Positions 10,370 to 23,160 of a DNA stretch of 64,000 nucleotides are shown here, in pieces. Location: contig JAUTXW010001314.1 in NCBI GenBank assembly GCA_030620095.1, positions 1,896,001 to 1,960,000 on the forward strand. The letters run 5' to 3'. The stretch's first letter is position 1. The number at the start of each line of letters is the position of its first letter. This stretch comes from Kuschelorhynchus macadamiae (taxonomy: Eukaryota; Arthropoda; Insecta; Coleoptera; Curculionidae). The position numbers were made by a program, and so were the translations under genes. The notes under the pieces are model-generated. The model saw only the letters and a list, made by a program, of their open reading frames with translations, was not told the DNA's origin and made no database searches.

Positions 10370-11330
10370 TCGGATACATTGTACAGAGTGTATAAAATTG
10401 ATTGTAAAAAGGTGAATAAAACAACCAGATCGATAGTATGTAGGCGCATTTTCAAGGCGCAATTCAAATATGGATAAGATTTATCTTTTAAGGTAAAATT
10501 TTAAATTTTATTTTCAGATATGTTTTACAGGGCGCGTAAAATATAATAATTAATTCAAAAAAGTGATAAAAACATTGCAAATTAATACTTGGCACTATTT
10601 AAGATATAGTTGTAAATCACGTATGGATAAAAATTATAAAATGGTAAAAATGGATATTCAGATATGTTTTACAGCCTGCGTGAAAAATATAATAATTAAT
10701 GCTAAAAGGTGATGAAAATATTGCAAATTAATGCGTGGCACTATTTAAGATACAGTTTTTAATCACATACGGATAAGAGTTATTTTTAAGGTAAAACGTA
10801 AAAAGTTGATTAAAACCAGTGGCGGCTCGTCAGAGGACGTGGATGAAACGCCGCTTCGCCTACATTTTCTAATCAATTTACTTAAAAATAAATCAAACTC
10901 ATCAGTTACCAAATTCCGCCTCAGACTTCCCCCGCACTTAGATCTGTTTGCGGCGGTTGTTATGGCAACGCAATGGTGAATATCCGTAAACCAAATAGAG
11001 ATGCTAGCGGCATAAAACTGCTTCTGCAGCCTGCAGGCGCTTGTTGGAGCTATGGATAATTAACGTCATAAAAAGGTAAAAATAATAGCCATTTTGGACG
11101 TGGCACCCCGACAATTTTTCGCCTGCGGCGCTATTTTTGCCTACAGGGCTGTGCACCTAGCTACGCCGCGCTTCACCCGTTCTTAAATCCACGAGCCGCC
11201 ACTGATTAAAACATTGCAAATTGATACATGGCACAATTTAAAATATAGTTTTTATTCAAGTATTGATTAGATTTAATTTTTGAAGTAAAAATTTCTTTTT
11301 ATTATTTAGATATATTGTATAGGGTGTCCC
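10370..11330 (+). repeat. Degenerate tandem array, about 144-bp period
   Basis: A unit beginning near ATATGTTTTACAG (starts close to 10370, 10515 and 10659) and containing ATTGCAAATTAAT and GGCACTATTTAAGATA recurs about every 144 bases within the third Prp3 intron. Later units are shortened. One unit is split by a 388-bp hAT-type MITE, after which the interrupted unit resumes. It does not code for anything. Confidence 0.65.
10817..11204. mobile_element. hAT-type MITE with 8-bp target duplication
   Basis: A 388-bp element with perfect 14-bp terminal inverted repeats CAGTGGCGGCTCGT, flanked on both sides by the identical 8-bp ATTAAAAC (10809-10816 and 11205-11212). CAGTGGCG-type termini and 8-bp duplications are typical of the hAT superfamily. 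It has no coding capacity and must have been moved by a transposase from elsewhere. It is noticeably richer in GC than its surroundings and interrupts one unit of the 144-bp array. Confidence 0.88.
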
Positions 11331-12633
11331 ATTTTCCTAGGTTTAACGGGGTTTCCAGCTTATGAGTAGAGATAGAGAGATGCGGTTTTCGCGACACCGT
11401 GCTACTTTTCGATGAAACTAAAGAGGCCGCAAACGGATTTGCCCTAACCATTTTAGTTTCCGTGCTACAGGGTGATTTTGAAAATTTGTAATTTTCGGAC
11501 ACCCCCTGTAACTCAGCTATCGTAAAATATATTTAAAATGTTTCAACTGGTATTTATAGATTTTTTCACGTAGAATTCAGTGGCATACTCAGATTTTTGC
11601 TGAGAGTCATAGTTTTTGACATATTGGCATAACCTACTATTTTTTAAATGGGAGACCCTATATATTATTTTTTCATCTTATTCTTCGTGTCGAGAGCTTT
11701 TCAAAAACATACCATAAGTCATATTTATTTTCATAAATAACATGAAAAAATGCATTTTTCTTTAAACGGATTTATGGCATAGCAGATCAATCGAAATAAG
11801 AGAAGGTGGCTGTGGAGCCATGGCAACGCCAACAAAAATATGATCAGGCAGCCATTACTGCTGTCATTTTTGGCATTATTGCGTTTAAATTTTTCTTGAC
11901 GTCTATTATAATTATTGTTTTTAATATGGCTCAGAATCAAAAATTTGAATATTTTGAGAAATATGATATGAACGCGTGTTTTATATTGTCTAATGAAGAT
12001 GCAGATCAGGCGGCAGAGCTTTATCTGTACAGAGCGTCTAAAAATTTAAAATTAATAAGCTTTTTTTAATGCATCAACAGAGCTATATTTTATGGTAGGG
12101 ATATTATAAAATTTTGATAACAGACTAAAATATTGGAAGAAGGTATTCCACCAGTGTGCTAGTCTATATGTATCATCAGTTTGCCTTCCACTTGAGTGGC
12201 CCCAGTTCCATTCCTGTAAGGTGCATATAACCTTATTTAATTAATATTATATTTATATATATATATATGTTATGGTGCACTTTAGTGTGTTTTATTCTAT
12301 TTTTTATGTTTTTATTTTTCGATTTGTGAGTGTGATTATTTGCTAAGGTTGTCCTTGTTACTTGTAGGTCTGATAGTGCTAGAAAGGAACGAAACACGTG
12401 TAATGTTAACGTTTTAAAAATTATACTGTGTTGAGATCGAGACTTGAAGTATTTTTTCTGTCTACTTTTAGTTGTAGTTTAGGGCAAATTCTTCTTCTTA
12501 AGTTCTAAAATAACGTCATATTTTGTTTAGCAAAGAAATAAAAAGAATTATACATAACAGTTTAAATTGATTAAAATGTGTTTAGTAAAAGTTTTGTTAT
12601 TTATTATTTTGTGGACGATTATATATTTTTTAG
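11331..12633 (+). other. Remainder of the third Prp3 intron
   Basis: No supported gene. It holds a small inverted repeat of the insect 'GGGTGTCC ... GGACACCCC' kind (about 11322-11510), a short (TA) run near 12250 and AT-rich DNA. It ends in a T-rich tract and AG at 12632-12633, the acceptor for the last Prp3 exon. Open frames here have no recognisable family. Confidence 0.5.
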
Positions 12634-12883
12634 GTTAATGTTAAATCGAATCAAATGGGAAGAAGACATAGTTAAAGACCCAGATGGTAGAGAAGTACCA
12701 AATAAATGTGTCTTGGTATGGGAAGGCACAACCAAACAAAGGAATTTCGGCGAATTGAAATTTAAAATTTGTCCTACAGAAAAATTGGCTAGAGAACACT
12801 TTAAAAAACACAAAGTTGAGCATTATTGGGATCTGGCGTACAGTGGGGCTGTATTAGAACAATCTAGTGATTTAGTCGATTAG
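12634..12883 (+). CDS. Prp3: Prp3, final exon and stop
   Basis: After the acceptor AG the frame gives [13 protein letters not shown], then [20 protein letters not shown], then [32 protein letters not shown], ending in TAG at 12881-12883. This aligns end to end with the human PRPF3 C-terminus ([34 protein letters not shown]). The acidic insert after RIKWEE in human is shorter here. The domain binds U4/U6 snRNA. The gene ends here. Confidence 0.95.
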
Positions 12884-13371
12884 ATCATGTAATTTATGTC
12901 AAAAAAAGGATACTTCAGGAATGTCATCAGTTCCTGTTAGTTTTAAATATATTTTCTATGTAATTTGTAACACAACAAGAATATTGTAACAGCTAATTGA
13001 CAAAAGGTGGAAATATATATATATTAATTTTTCAGAATATGTTTTTTTTGTCATTAGATAATTGAAAATTAAATTTATTAGTTTTGTGATATTCCCTTTT
13101 CTCCACGTCTAATATTCAGATAATTCGAAATTTGAAGAAAAAGTCTTCATATTTTAAGTTTGGTTTGAAAACAAACTTTTTTAAGTTTGTGAGCCTTAGT
13201 ATTATAATACTTTTATAGGTAGTTATGAGTGATGTGAGCTCTGCTAACTCAACAGTATACAGTGGTTTTGATTGCCAATCTAAACGCTTAAAAATATTTT
13301 AAGTTTCCAAGTGTGTATTTTAGTAACTGCTCTGTTCTTAGTTATAGCATAAATAAAAAAATAACAGATAG
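12884..13371. other. Downstream of Prp3, no gene seen
   Basis: Probable 3' untranslated region and intergenic DNA. No canonical AATAAA lies at the expected short distance after the Prp3 stop; AATAAA occurs only near 13350. Confidence 0.4.
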
Positions 13372-13500
13372 AGTATTTTTCGTTACTTTAAGTGGTATGG
13401 CGGCTTTTTTTTTCCCAAATCAACAAAACATACACAAGCTTTAGACTCCATTGTCCACAAACGGTTGCCCAAAGTAGCTCCTTACTAACAGGTTCAGCAA
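13372..13500 (+). pseudogene. Stray hAT transposase fragment
   Basis: Reads VFFVTLSGMAAFF, then KSTKHTQALDSIVHKRLPKVAP. This closely matches, at DNA level too, the segment 15219-15330 inside the hAT element downstream, in the same direction. The block is a conserved internal part of ZMYM-like hAT transposases. It lies outside the terminal repeats of that element, so it is a separate scrap or a partial duplication. Confidence 0.65.
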
Positions 13501-13751
13501 AGTGAAAAATCGGTCAAACTCAAGCAAAGTAGGTACAATATATTACACATGAAATAAAAAAGATTTCGATGTAAAAAGTAAATACAGAAAACACCTTCTA
13601 GAAAATTAAACAATATTTGCAACACACAATATACATTACTTATTTCTAGCAACTTAATAGTAAGCTACTGATCAATTGCTAGGAATAATTAAAATGTTAT
13701 TTTTCTTGTGTGTGTTTATATTGGACAATCTTGCCATTTTAATATATATAT

Positions 13752-16319
13752 CAGGGGCGTGCAGTCCATGCAAGCAGTGCTTCCCCAAAAAAAATTACAA
13801 AACACTTTCTAAAATGTAATTTTTGAAATTATAAACCATTAATTTAGTTTATATTAAAAATGCTAAAATATTATCTTAACTATCAAGCCCATAATAAATG
13901 CGGTCTTGACTCCGACCGAGCCACAATAGAAATCGAATAGAACCTATGCGGGCCGCTAGCTTCTCTGCAGCCAAGTCCTGTTTGCAATTTTTGCATTTCA
14001 GTTGCGTGCTTTAAGTGGGGGCGGAAGCTATCGTAGGAGTAGGTTCTTTGTTTGAACGGCTATCCGTGTGTTGTGTGATACGTAGGTCGCGTCGTGCATG
14101 GTTCGATATGGAAGACAATAATACGGACGTGGATATGCAAATACCGTCAACTTCGGCTGTCGGTAATAATGTTGAAAATGTTGGAGAATTTAGTAAGAAG
14201 AGTGTGTGTGGTGTGTGTCTTAATAATAAAGGGATTTTTAACATTAAACTTCGCTGATAAGCTTCAAATAATTTCCAAAGGAAGGGCAAAACCGCCTATG
14301 AAAAATTTAACCACAAAAATGAAAAACTGTATTAGACATTTTTATCCGGAAGAAGAATACGAGCAATTTAAATGGCTAACAGGGTGTGAAAATATAAGTA
14401 AATTATTTTGTTGGCCATGTTTACTTTTTGAAAATGAAAAAGGTCTCTGGAATAAAACTGGTTTTTCCGATTTAAACAATTTCCATAAAACTGTAAAAAG
14501 ACACATTATGTCCAAAGCGCATTTGCAGGCCGTCATAAAAGAAAAAGTCTTCGGCAAAACCAGAATTGAACACACCCTTAATAAACAGTTGGAAATTAGT
14601 CACCGCCAACACAATGAACTAGTCGATAAAAATAGGCAAATATTAAGAAGACTGATCGATGTTGTTTGTTTTCTCAGACATTTTAGACAGACAGGGATTT
14701 AGAGGTCATGACGAAACAAGGGTTTCTTCAAATAGAAGAAATTTTCAAGATTTACTTAGTTTAATAGCTAAATATGATGATTGCTTAAAAAACCATTTAG
14801 AGCAGTGTAGCGTTTTTCGCGGAACGTCGAATCGAATCCAGAATGATTTAATTTCCGCTGTTGCAACCATTATTTTAAAAAGAATTAAGCATGAAATTGG
14901 CGAGGCGCGGTTCATTGCTATTGTTCTGGACGAAACAAATGATATCACTAATTTTAGCCAATTATCTATAGTAATACGCTACGTTAAAACGGAGGTATTC
15001 AAGAGCCATTTTTAGGTTTTAAGAATGTGTCCGAAAATCGTACAGCAGATGCATTATATACCGTAGTTTATAACGTTACTAAACAGTGATGGCAGGACAA
15101 TTAGGGAGTCTGCAAGCTAGAGTTCGAGAAACTTTCCCAAATGCTGTGTTTGTCCATTGTTTTGCTCATAAATTAAATTTAGTTTTTATCCCAGTCCGTC
15201 AATTACATTAAAGAGTGTAAAGTATTTTTCGTTACTTTAAGTGGTATGGCTCTTTTTTTTCCAGGTCAACAAAACGTACACAAGCTTTGGACTCCATTGT
15301 CCACAAACGATTGCCCAAAGGGGGTCCTACTAGGTAGAACTATAATGGAAGACTTGTGTTAACAGTATCTGAAAATCGTGAATCACTGATTGAACTATTT
15401 GAGAACATAATAGAAAATAATGAAACGTGGATCTCAGAAGCAATAAATTTTTGGACTGTTTCAAACGAGATTTTAATTTATATTTGTTGAATATATTTTC
15501 AGAAATATTTCCATTCTGGGACAACGTTTTTAATATATTACATTAACTAAAACAAATGATATTGCTTTTTGCTCAAAAAAAAGTGGATGATTTTAAGTCC
15601 ATGTTAAGCCAAAAAAGAGATGACTTTGACCTATTTTGGGAGAAAACGTTGACGTTAAATGTAGAGCTACAAGCCGAGCGTCTTCGAACAGACAAGATCG
15701 GAGATGTTCCAACATCATACAGACGCCTCTTATGAAATACTCTATCAAATTCAGCAACAAATAAACTATAGATTTAACGGTTTAAATGATTTTAAATTCC
15801 TCTCGCTCTGCAATTTTAATGCATTTAAAGGAAAAACTTTTCCAGAAGATGCGTTTAAATCTCTTCTTCTTCATTATGGCCACTTCTTCGACCGAGTGTT
15901 ACTGCGATCTGAACTAAAAGTGATTTACGAAACTGATGACATTAGCGCAAAAAATAACGCTAAGGAACTAATGCAATTTTTAAAAGACAAGGATCTGGAA
16001 GATGCGTACACCGAAGTGTTGAAATTGTGTGAATTAGTATTGACAATATCTGCCACAAGTTCATCAGTAGAGCGCAATTTTTCAACACTTAAACGTATAA
16101 AAAATTTCGTGAGAAATTCAACGGGGCAGGAGAGACTTTTGCATACATCGCTGTTGTCCATTGAAAATAAACTTCTCCAAAATATGTCGGAGCATCGACG
16201 TTTTTATGATGACGTCATTGACGAATTTACAAAAAATAATCGAAGAATCGTATTACATTACAAATAGGTAAGTTTTTAAAAATTGCTTCCCTTTCTTAAA
16301 ATTTCACCGCACGCCCCTG
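13752..16319 (+). mobile_element. hAT transposon, decayed
   Basis: Terminal inverted repeats CAGGGGCGTGC (13752-13762 and, inverted, 16309-16319) enclose a broken hAT transposase. The 8 bases outside the ends do not match (ATATATAT against ACTGAGTG). The original target duplication has therefore been lost, or an end has been rearranged; TA runs lie close to both flanks. The element is about 2.57 kb, a normal size for an autonomous hAT copy. Confidence 0.75.
14108..16267 (+). pseudogene. hAT transposase (ZMYM/TTF-finger type), several frameshifts
   Basis: Starting at the ATG of 14108 the product reads MEDNNTDVDMQIP, then changes frame to a TTF-type zinc-finger region (FKWLTG, KLFCWPCLLF, DLNNFH, KRH, SKAH). 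Next come GFRGHDE and the catalytic-core start IAIVLDETNDITN. Further on are RTADALYTVVYN and VFVHCFAHKLNL. The end carries the hAT C-terminal dimerisation block (LTISATSSSVERNFSTLKRI), stopping at 16267. At least four frameshifts or stops interrupt it (near 14220, 14680, 15000 and 15200-15500). It cut and pasted its own element when intact; the present copy cannot. Confidence 0.85.
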
Positions 16320-16439
16320 ACTGAGTGGGTGGGTGCGATGTATATATATATATATATAATTTTTTTTTTTCTTTAACCATATATAAATATTTTGTTAATT
16401 ATTTTCTTGGGCATAGGTTAACTCATTGAGAAGCAAAAC

Positions 16440-16500
16440 TACAATTTAATCGACGTTTCGCTCATTATATTGAGCTTTTTCAAGATATTTTATTTTCTTG
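16440..16500 (-). repeat. Repeat end with a GAAAC-hairpin motif
   Basis: On the minus strand there is a hairpin GCTCA/TGAGC directly followed by GAAACGTCGA. This resembles the fold seen in the Penelope-like ends at 31 and 37 kb, but the upstream CTGANGA is degraded to CTTGAAA. It is probably a decayed end of a related repeat. Confidence 0.35.
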
Positions 16501-16525
16501 GAAACAAGTCATGTGTACGACACAG

Positions 16526-17945
<1,420 letters not shown>

Positions 17946-17950
17946 TAAGG

Positions 17951-17962
17951 TATATATTAATA

Positions 17963-18017
<55 letters not shown>

Positions 18018-18061
18018 ATATATAGATATATATATATATATATATATATATATCCATATAT

Positions 18062-18092
<31 letters not shown>
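17951..18092. repeat. (TA)n microsatellite with interruptions
   Basis: A TA-rich run of about 140 bases, interrupted by two copies of TCCATATATAGA. Its right end supplies the TA target dinucleotide of the Tc1-like element that begins at 18093. Confidence 0.95.
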
Positions 18093-18095
<3 letters not shown>

Positions 18096-20057
18096 TTAGC
18101 CGCAAAAATAACGCACAACCAAAAATTATACTCAATTTCAAAGTTGATTTTCTCGTGAACCAGTAAACCGATTTCGATAATTTTTTTTTTGAACTGTAGC
18201 TTTTTTCTTTAGCAATTGCACTATGATAAAAAAAATTTATTCAGATTTCAGTTTTTGGCTTATACAGGGTGAAAAACGAGAATAGTTTTTTTAGGTCAAA
18301 TTTGAAACACCCTGTAGGGAGCGTTAGCAAAAACAACGGTTGCGTATTAAAACCATAATGTAGCCTCATGTTTTCTGAATATTTTGTTTTTTTGCTGACT
18401 CTGATATCTGTAATATCAAAGAAAATACAGAGTTTTATTCCAGAACATGTTTTTTTATCAAGATAACAATTTAACAACATTAAACTAACAATAAAATTTA
18501 AAATAATTAACAATAAAAAGCAAAAAAAAACGTGCACTAGTAGCGCGTGTTTCCACCTCTTTTTCTAATGACAGCTTCACATCGCCTCGGCATACTCGAT
18601 ATTAAATAGGATATTTGATTTTGGTCAAGTCCATTCCAAATATCGGTAACCATCCTTTCGACATCTTGCAGGGTGGCAGGAGGGGGCTGACGCTGTCTCA
18701 GTGCCCTATCAATAATATCCCATAAATGCTCGATAGGATTCAGGTCGGGACTGTGCGGTGGCCAATTTAGAGTTCGAATATTTACTTCATGTAAATATTC
18801 ATTGACGATGCGCGCTACATGAGGCCTTGCGTTGTCGTGCATTAGTAAAAAATTATTATCAATGTACGGTGCGAAAGGGACAACGTGCTCAGACAAAATG
18901 TCATTAATATACCTTTCACTATTTAAAGAGCCCCCACGTAAAGGTACGATATCCGTCCGTGCGGTTAAGGAAATTCCTCCCCAAACCATCACAAAGCCTC
19001 CATTAAATAAAGTTGTTTCACGTACGTTACACTGGGTATAACGCTCACCTGGCCGGCGGATAACTCTTAAACGTCGATCGGAGCTATATAGACAGAACCT
19101 AGATTCGTCTGTAAATAGAACGTGTTCCCAATCCTCAATAGTCCACATTACATGTTCCCTGGCGAATTGCAGTCTAGCTCTGCGGTGGTTTGCATTTAAT
19201 GCAGGGCCTGTCGCTGGAACTCTGACATGTAAATTGTATTCAGAAAGACGTCTCCTCACAGTATCAATGCTTGGTTGAATATTGTGAACTGCACTGAGTT
19301 GCATCAAAAGTTTCCTTGACGTGGTAAAACGTTCTCTTAAAGCACGCAGTCTAATATAGCGATCTTGAACAACTGTAGTTACTCGAGGTCTGCCTGGTCG
19401 TGGACCTATGTTATAGACATTGGTTTCTCTGAAGCGTTGGACATTGTAGCTTACTCCTTCGTTATGTAACGTCACTGCCTGAACACATTCATCACGAGTC
19501 ATATTCCTTCTAACCCGTTCCATTTTCACGAAAGAACTTAAAGAATGAACTTAAATTATTCAGCTTGAGACGATAGGTACATAAATAAAGGAATTGTCAA
19601 AACTGACATTTGCTGACACTGTTGATTTATCATAGCCTACTAAGCGCTTTTTTTGGTAAACGTAATAAGTATCCAATAAAACTGTGATTTATTGAATAAA
19701 AACATGTTCTGGAATAAAACTCTGTATTTTCTTTGATATTACAGATATCAGAGTCAGCAAAAAAACAAAATATTCAGAAAACATGAGGCTACATTATGGT
19801 TTTAATACGCAACCGTTGTTTTTGCTAACGCTCCCTACAGGGTGTTTCAAATTTGACCTAAAAAACTATTCTCGTTTTTCACCCTGTATAAGCCAAAAAC
19901 TGAAATCTGAATAAATTTTTTTTATCATAGTGCAATTACTAAAGAAAAAAGCTACAGTTCAAAAAAAAATTATCGAAATCGGTTTACTGGTTCACGAGAA
20001 AATCAACTTTGAAATTGAGTATAATTTTTGGTTGTGCGTTATTTTTGCGGCTAAGTG
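18093..20057 (-). mobile_element. Tc1-like DNA transposon with about 360-bp terminal inverted repeats
   Basis: The element runs from CACTTAGCCGC (18093) to GCGGCTAAGTG (20057), flanked by TA on both sides (18091-18092 and 20058-20059). Its inverted repeats, about 18093-18456 and 19697-20057, differ by only a base or two plus a poly-T length, which suggests a young insertion. Between them lies one open transposase frame on the minus strand. Total length is 1965 bp. Tc1-like elements with repeats this long are a known structural subtype; the insertion landed in a (TA)n microsatellite. Confidence 0.93.
18537..19523 (-). CDS. Tc1-like DD34E transposase, open but with a probable helix-turn-helix deletion
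   Basis: An uninterrupted frame of 328 residues from ATG at 19523 (I chose this ATG over an upstream GTG). The DDE catalytic domain is complete: LFTDESRF, VMVWGGIS, LMHDNARPH, then exactly 34 residues to the glutamate in SPDLNPIEHLWD, so DD34E. GPRPGRPR marks the AT-hook-like linker between the two helix-turn-helix motifs. In the first motif the sequence jumps from LHNEGVSY straight to NVQRFRET, omitting roughly 14 residues normally present in Tc1-type proteins. The frame is kept, but the protein may bind its ends poorly. It would excise and reinsert the element in the nucleus at TA sites. Confidence 0.92.
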   Translation of the reverse strand: MERVRRNMTRDECVQAVTLHNEGVSYNVQRFRETNVYNIGPRPGRPRVTTVVQDRYIRLRALRERFTTSRKLLMQLSAVHNIQPSIDTVRRRLSEYNLHVRVPATGPALNANHRRARLQFAREHVMWTIEDWEHVLFTDESRFCLYSSDRRLRVIRRPGERYTQCNVRETTLFNGGFVMVWGGISLTARTDIVPLRGGSLNSERYINDILSEHVVPFAPYIDNNFLLMHDNARPHVARIVNEYLHEVNIRTLNWPPHSPDLNPIEHLWDIIDRALRQRQPPPATLQDVERMVTDIWNGLDQNQISYLISSMPRRCEAVIRKRGGNTRY

Positions 20058-20307
20058 TATATAGGTATAGGGAAATACCGGGTATTTCGGTTTTAATACT
20101 GATACCCCCCAAGGAAACTGCCTGATGAGCCTTGCCAGGGCAGATACCACGGTAGCAGATGGCACCTTGGCACTGGAAACAAACATAGCGTCATGTTTTG
20201 GTCGATTCTCGACAAAATGGTAAAGGAGTAATCCTTACCGTTACTGGTTTCGTTTTGTATAACTTTTTACGACCAAGAACCGCACAGAAATTGAAATTTC
20301 TGTTTCT

Positions 20308-20363
<56 letters not shown>

Positions 20364-20560
20364 CTTAGTGTTCAATGATTTTCCCGGTAGGGGCACTTGC
20401 CCCCCACCGACCTTCCCCCCTGGTAGCGCTCATGGGGCCCCACTATATACAAAAAATATATAAAATCCCTCATTTCAAGCTTTGCCTTGTACAAGAAATT
20501 TAAAAAAAAATGACAAATTTCCTTCACCCAAAACATCCCTATGAATCTTTCCTTTTATTA
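20058..20560. other. Flank of the Tc1-like element with a (TA)n run
   Basis: No gene. A (TA)n run of about 50 bases lies at 20310-20361. The rest is mixed AT-rich DNA with a short GC-rich patch near 20390-20440. Confidence 0.5.
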
Positions 20561-21860
20561 GGAATATTAAAATGTAACCCAATTTAGTTCCGTATATTCA
20601 GTAACACATAAACTGGCTTTTCTAACATTTTTATTGGGCTACATTCTGTTTCATCATTTTGAGTTTGTAGCAATATATTACCAATTTCTATTTGTGCCAC
20701 TCTTAATTTTTTTACACTAAGTTTTTTTTAAGACCACTATTTTGTTCTGTCATGTTAAATTCGTACCAGCTTATTCCTATATCACATTTAATTTTATTTG
20801 GCCGCCGTTTTCTTTCGGCATATTAAATTCATATTACAAATTTACCAGTTTATCTCTATATCACACTTAATACTTGCACAAAATTTGAAATTAATCTAAT
20901 AAGTAGTTTTTTTTTTGGCAGAATTTTTAAATATTTTATTAGGCCGCCATATTATTTTGCTTTCTTGAATTCTTTCCAAAATATTAACAGTGCTTTTCTA
21001 CGTAACTTGTTAACGTTAATTGGATAAAATATTTTTTAGTAATATTTTTTTAACGTTTCACTAGTCCGCCATCTTGTTCCATTATTTTTGACTAACATTT
21101 GAAATCAATCAGGTAAGTATGTAGTTTTTAAGTTATGCCTCGAACTGACAGATAGGCAGGCAGACAGGTACACGGACGGAAAATCAAATTTTTTTGACGT
21201 CTAGGGACCCTAAAACGTGAATATATGTAAAATCTGGAGTTTTACATATCTTCGCGGAAGGAATTCACCGCCATTTTGTTCCGCCATGTTGAATTCGTAC
21301 CACAATTTTATGAATTCCACCCTATACCACAATTAACTATTGAAATCAATACATTTAGTAGTTTTTTCAGGCTGACTTTTTAAACATTTTGTTACGCCGC
21401 CATTTTGTTTCGCCATCTTGGATTCGTACTAAAATTTTACCAGTTGATTCCTACATACATTTCACTAGGACTCCATTTTGTTTCGCCATATTGGAATTTT
21501 ACCAAAATATTACCAGGTCATCCCTCATATGACCCTTACCTTTAAATCAAAATTTGAAGTCATTCAGGTAAGTAGTGTTTAGCTATGCCGGAAGAGATAT
21601 ACTGACGGAATTGAGAAATCATATTTTTTCGGCATCTAGGGGCTAGGGTTTTTTCCCAAGAACTCCGATTATTCCTTTACTCGGGAAAAAACAAGTTCAT
21701 GTTGCTACTAGTAAATGATAGTGTTTAATAAAGATAAATAAATACAATTCTATTTTCCTGATTTTTTCTATATGATATGAATTTCCCGGGAATGACGCAA
21801 TACGGCCCCGCAAAGAAATGCCGGGAAATCAAAAACCCTACTACTAAAATTTGAAGATCT
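20560..21860 (-). repeat. Dispersed tandem repeat family, copy A (about 130-bp units)
   Basis: Units carrying, on this strand, GCCGCCATTTTGTTTCGCCAT followed by TTGGATTCGTAC and a T-rich spacer recur roughly every 125-135 bases. Two phrases, GACGGAATTGAG and GACAGATAGGCAGGCAGACAG, mark a junction region. The same units occur in the opposite orientation at 40670-41860, 59930-60180 and 62770-63005. No protein-coding content is evident and I cannot assign a transposon class. Confidence 0.6.
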
Positions 21861-23160
21861 GAATAAATCTCGGAGGGTGATTTTTTCACGACTTACAAAA
21901 CTTATTTTTTACACGGGAGGTAAAAAAGAATAAAGTGTCACGCAATTTTTGGTACTTTGTTATTGGTCTTTGAGTTCCGGTGCGCCCCTCCAGACTGAAA
22001 CCCCACAAGCTGCTGCTGGGATGCGCACAGGTGATTTCTATCAACATTTGCAACTCGAAAGTACCAATATTTAATTTTAAATAGTTTTTATGTATTTTGT
22101 ATTCTTAAGGCAGGTTCTCCCAGACTCTGAAATTTTGCTGACATATTTAATGTAGTATTTTATTGCAAGTAAAATCGGATGAAGGAAACTATAAATTGAA
22201 ATTCTGCATGCATTGTTTGTATAAAAAAATCGGTAAATTAGTTTAGCCTGGAACTTCCCTATAAATCCTCACTTTTATTAAATTAATTAATTCAATTTAA
22301 AAAGAAGAGTACCACAATAATTATTTGTTAATAACGGGGACGCAAGTATGGTGGTATAACTGGAACGCAAGTATGGGGAGGGGGGATTGAGAGGGGAGGC
22401 TCTGTTGGGAAATTAGTTTCCCCAAGTTAGGAAATTCAATATAGGTGTTGGTTGAGTTAGAAAATGACCGTTTTTTACTTTCACCCAATATTTTCTCTTC
22501 AGGTAATAATAATGTACATACATTGCATTGTTTCACTTTTCTTGATAAACATACGGATTTGATAAAACACATGTACCTTTAAACAACTTTTCTCATAAGG
22601 AATTTGTTTTTTTGAGGGAGGTAATAATAAAATACGTTTTTAAAGAATGATAAAAATTTATTGTCATTTCTCTAACGTTTCGTTATAATTTCCTCAAATA
22701 AATAAATATATTTTGAATACAGTAATTTGTTCAAACAAAAGTGATTCTAATCACAATAATTACCTACTATGTTTAATAATTATCCTAATTGACCCCTACT
22801 TTAGAACTCCCTAAATACTAAGATGTAAATAACCTAACATCACATTTTATTTAACTAGAAAACTATAATCTGTAAATTTAACAACATATCACATTTTTAA
22901 AAAAAATAACTTAATTTTCTTAACAATACTATCAAACAACAGACACTAGTGATTAGATCACAGACTATAAGTAACTTTAGATTTTTTACATTCACTTATT
23001 ACTCTCAACTATTGATAGACAAACTAAGAGCAGTGATATTCTAGTTATTAAAATTAATAGTAAATCGGAAACCTGGATTTACGTGAATATCAGTCAAAAT
23101 AGTTCGTGTGAATCGCCAAATTCATGGTGAATGAAAACGTATAAGCATCTTTACCACCAT
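21861..23160. other. Intergenic DNA without a supported gene
   Basis: AT-rich DNA. An open frame on the minus strand at 22321-22572 has no recognisable features. A degraded 'CGAAACGTT' repeat-end motif lies on the minus strand around 22675-22697. Confidence 0.4.
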
